Below, piece by piece: positions 61,701 through 64,000 of a stretch of 64,000 nucleotides of DNA (position 1 is the stretch's first letter; each line of letters begins with the position of its first letter). The DNA comes from Neurospora crassa OR74A (Eukaryota; Ascomycota; Sordariomycetes; Sordariales; Sordariaceae), in NCBI RefSeq assembly GCF_000182925.2, contig NC_026502.1, forward strand, positions 1,054,001-1,118,000. The letters run 5' to 3'. The notes under the pieces are model-generated. The model worked only from the letters and a program-made list of their open reading frames with translations. It made no database searches and was not told the DNA's origin. The translations under genes were made by a program, and so were the position numbers.

Positions 61701-64000
61701 TATTAATTAGATTCGTCTTTATTTAATTCCTATTTAAAGAAGTTGTAGTATAGTAAATTATTAGTTACTAAATTAATTAGTGCTACTATTCGGAATTGGC
61801 TCCCGGTACTTCGTTTATTTATAAGAAATTTACTTCCAAAGAGTATTGAAAGTTATAGGCTAAGGGTAAATATTTTATTTACTTTAAAGAAGGATACTAT
61901 ATAATTAATTATCCTTAGCGCCCCTATATTAAGAAGGTATATAAGAAATATAAAGCCTCTTAAATTAATTTAGTATTGTCCGTTTTACTTAATATCCTAG
62001 AGGGACTATTAATTACCGAATTAAACCTAGAAGATTCCTCCGAAAACGATAAAGATTAAGAAGTGGATAAAGGCGATTCAGCTATTGAAGAATTAAAAAA
62101 CTAACGCCCTTAGGGAAAATTACCCCTATTTTGGGAGAAGTATTGATTTATAACTTATAAAAAGGAAACCCGACCTCTAAATCGGTATTTTAGTTAAGGA
62201 ATTATTTAGGTAATAGAACTTCTTTCTTAGTCTAATATACTATAATTTAAAATAGATTATCGGTTTCTATTAAATAAGCCCTAATTAATATAAGAGTAAA
62301 TACCTACCTTATTATAAATAACGTTTTCGCTTAGAAATTATAATATTTATAATTAGAATTTTATAATAATTTCGAACCTAGTTATATTACGCCCTACTAT
62401 AGTACGAAACTAAATATTATTAATAAGGCCCTAAAGGGTTATTCTTGGATATAGGGTTACAAAGTTTTTAATAAATGGATAATTATATTATTAGGGCTAA
62501 AGAGGGATATAATTGTAGAATGTATATAGCTAGCTCGCTACTATATACTTCCTAATTATTATAATTAAATATTATAATTTCCCGAATCCCTAATCCCGGA
62601 CCCTTATACTTGTAATTTACTAATAAAATAAATTAAATTACTAAATCGCCTAGAATTCTAAAAAAATATAAAACGTTAAAGAATTTTAATAAATTAGAAA
62701 GATAAACGTTGGGCTGATAGTACGTTCTCGTAAGTCTGCTATTAAGCTAAATAGATTACTATCCCTAATAATGAGAAGGAAGCTAAGAATATAGGAGAAA
62801 GAGCTATATAAATAGGCCTTAAGAATATTTCCCCTAAAGAATACGCGCTAAAATTTTATATTATAGAATTAGAAATTCTAAAGGAAATTAATTAACTTAA
62901 GTGCTTAACTGTATCCTCTAATAATTTCCCGAAGGATTAGGGTCCTAAAATTCTATATTCGTTGAAATACCGAATTTAAAGTATAGTAGTATCCCTTATT
63001 AAATAAATAGAATAGGAATTATTCAACGGGATTAAATATAAATACACTACTAAGGGAGAATTAAATTAAATAGACTACAAGAATTTAAAGCGTACGAAAA
63101 AAGAAACCGCCTTAACGTTCCTACTATTTAACGAGTAAAAACTTTACTAACTATACTAGATATTCAGCTAGGTAAAGGAACAACTATATAATATAGCTAT
63201 CGTTAATATAATTACCTTTAATTATTATATTAATTATAGTATAAAGATAGAAATAATAAATTTCTATAAAATCGATAGACTAATTGCTAATATAAAGGAC
63301 CTAGTATTACTTATAGATAATAAGGAATACTATTCCTTAGTATTAGACCGACTCCCGTCGAAATACTATAACTATATTAATATTTTTAATAAATTCAATT
63401 CGGATACTTTATTAGAATATAAGGCGAAGGTGGATTATAAGATTTTATTGGAAGAGGGGAAATCGCCTAGATATTTAGAGTATAATTCTCTATATAAAAT
63501 AACCCTAGAAGAATTTAAAGAATATAGGAAGTATATTACCAATAACCTATAAAAAGGCTTTATTAAGGCTAATTTAATACTTTAGGCAGCGTTTATACTC
63601 TTCGTTCCTAAAGTAAATAGAGGACTATATTTCTATATAAATTACCGAAAATTCAATATATTATCTGAAAAGGATCGATACCCTCTACTATTAATTAATA
63701 AAATATTAATTCGGATAAGCCAAACTAAAATATTTATAAAGATTGATATTCGATAAACGTTCTACCGAATTCGTATATACTTAAACTACAAAGATTTAAC
63801 TATATTCCGGATAAGGTATAAGGTTTATAAATATAAGGTATTGCCTTTCGGCTTAACGGGCGGACTATTATTATTCTAACGGTTTATTAATAAAATACTA
63901 GTTAATTATTTAAATATATCTTACAACGCTTATATTAACGATATTCTAATCTATTCTACTAACCTTTAAAATTACAATAAGTATATTTAGAAAGTCTTAA
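58781..64000 (+). mobile_element. Ty3/gypsy-type LTR retrotransposon C, 3' end outside window
   Basis: LINE copy 2 homology ends at 58,780 and a TGTCATAGCCC sequence begins, taken as the 5' LTR start; its end could not be fixed. Plus-strand coding remains: a coiled, charged gag-like region (about 59.5-61.9 kb) with a CCHC zinc knuckle near 61,862-61,915 (KYFIYFKEGYYIINYP, every Cys and one His changed to Tyr); then a protease-like region; then reverse transcriptase from about 63.53 kb (LFVPK, YRKFNILSEKDRYPL, KIDIR.TFYRIR, LPFGLTGG). The active-site block at about 63,932-63,946 reads Tyr-Ile-Asn-Asp. The first ~150 bases (58,781-58,930) are much less AT-rich than the interior. Confidence 0.8.

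Noticed and set aside
12453-64000. CRISPR array, prophage or integrated virus as the explanation of the repeats
   Set aside because: The organism is a fungus. Repeats are long terminal repeats, inverted repeats and dispersed copies, not regularly spaced short repeats. The polyproteins are gypsy/LINE type without an envelope-like frame that I could see.

Overview
The window is nuclear DNA of a filamentous ascomycete (Pezizomycotina; probably Sordariomycetes, but that rank is inference). The evidence is short introns of 56-89 nt with GT...AG ends and CTAAC/CTGAC-type branch sites, gene families typical of such fungi (AA9 lytic polysaccharide monooxygenase, DUF3632, Siw14 phosphatase, AIM19-like protein), and two very AT-rich blocks of transposon sequence carrying the C-to-T/G-to-A signature of repeat-induced point mutation (RIP).

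The GC-normal DNA holds ten protein genes and one tRNA gene. From left to right: a MINDY-family deubiquitinase cut by the left edge (-); an Hlj1/DNAJB12-type ER J-protein (-); an AIM19-like mitochondrial membrane protein (+); a Siw14-type dual-specificity phosphatase (-); [transposon island 1]; a short-chain dehydrogenase (-); a single-pass membrane protein with a Cys-containing ectodomain (+); a large TBC-domain Rab-GAP (+); tRNA-Trp(CCA) (-); a DUF3632 protein (-); an AA9 LPMO (+); [transposon island 2 to the right edge]. Introns were placed by reading frame, splice sites and family conservation. The genes look like independent housekeeping and secreted functions; I see no biosynthetic cluster or operon-like logic.

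Island 1 (12,453-22,821) is one Mutator-like DNA transposon (MULE) with 53-bp terminal inverted repeats and a 9-bp target duplication. A full-length LINE of about 6.9 kb lies inside its transposase gene, flanked by its own target duplication. Island 2 (40,560 to beyond 64,000) is nested: gypsy element A (+) carries gypsy B (-) inside its RNase H region, with two 275-bp LTRs and a 5-bp target duplication. A second copy of the same LINE (+) interrupts gypsy A at about 53,945, and gypsy C (+) interrupts that LINE copy at about 58,781. Two assembly gaps of exactly 100 N fall in the second LINE copy.

All transposon reading frames are destroyed by RIP-type changes (Trp to stop, Cys to Tyr, His to Tyr, Asp to Asn). 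The most informative part of the window is this readable order of insertions, together with the LTR pair, in which RIP can be seen base by base. I found no convincing novel gene system.
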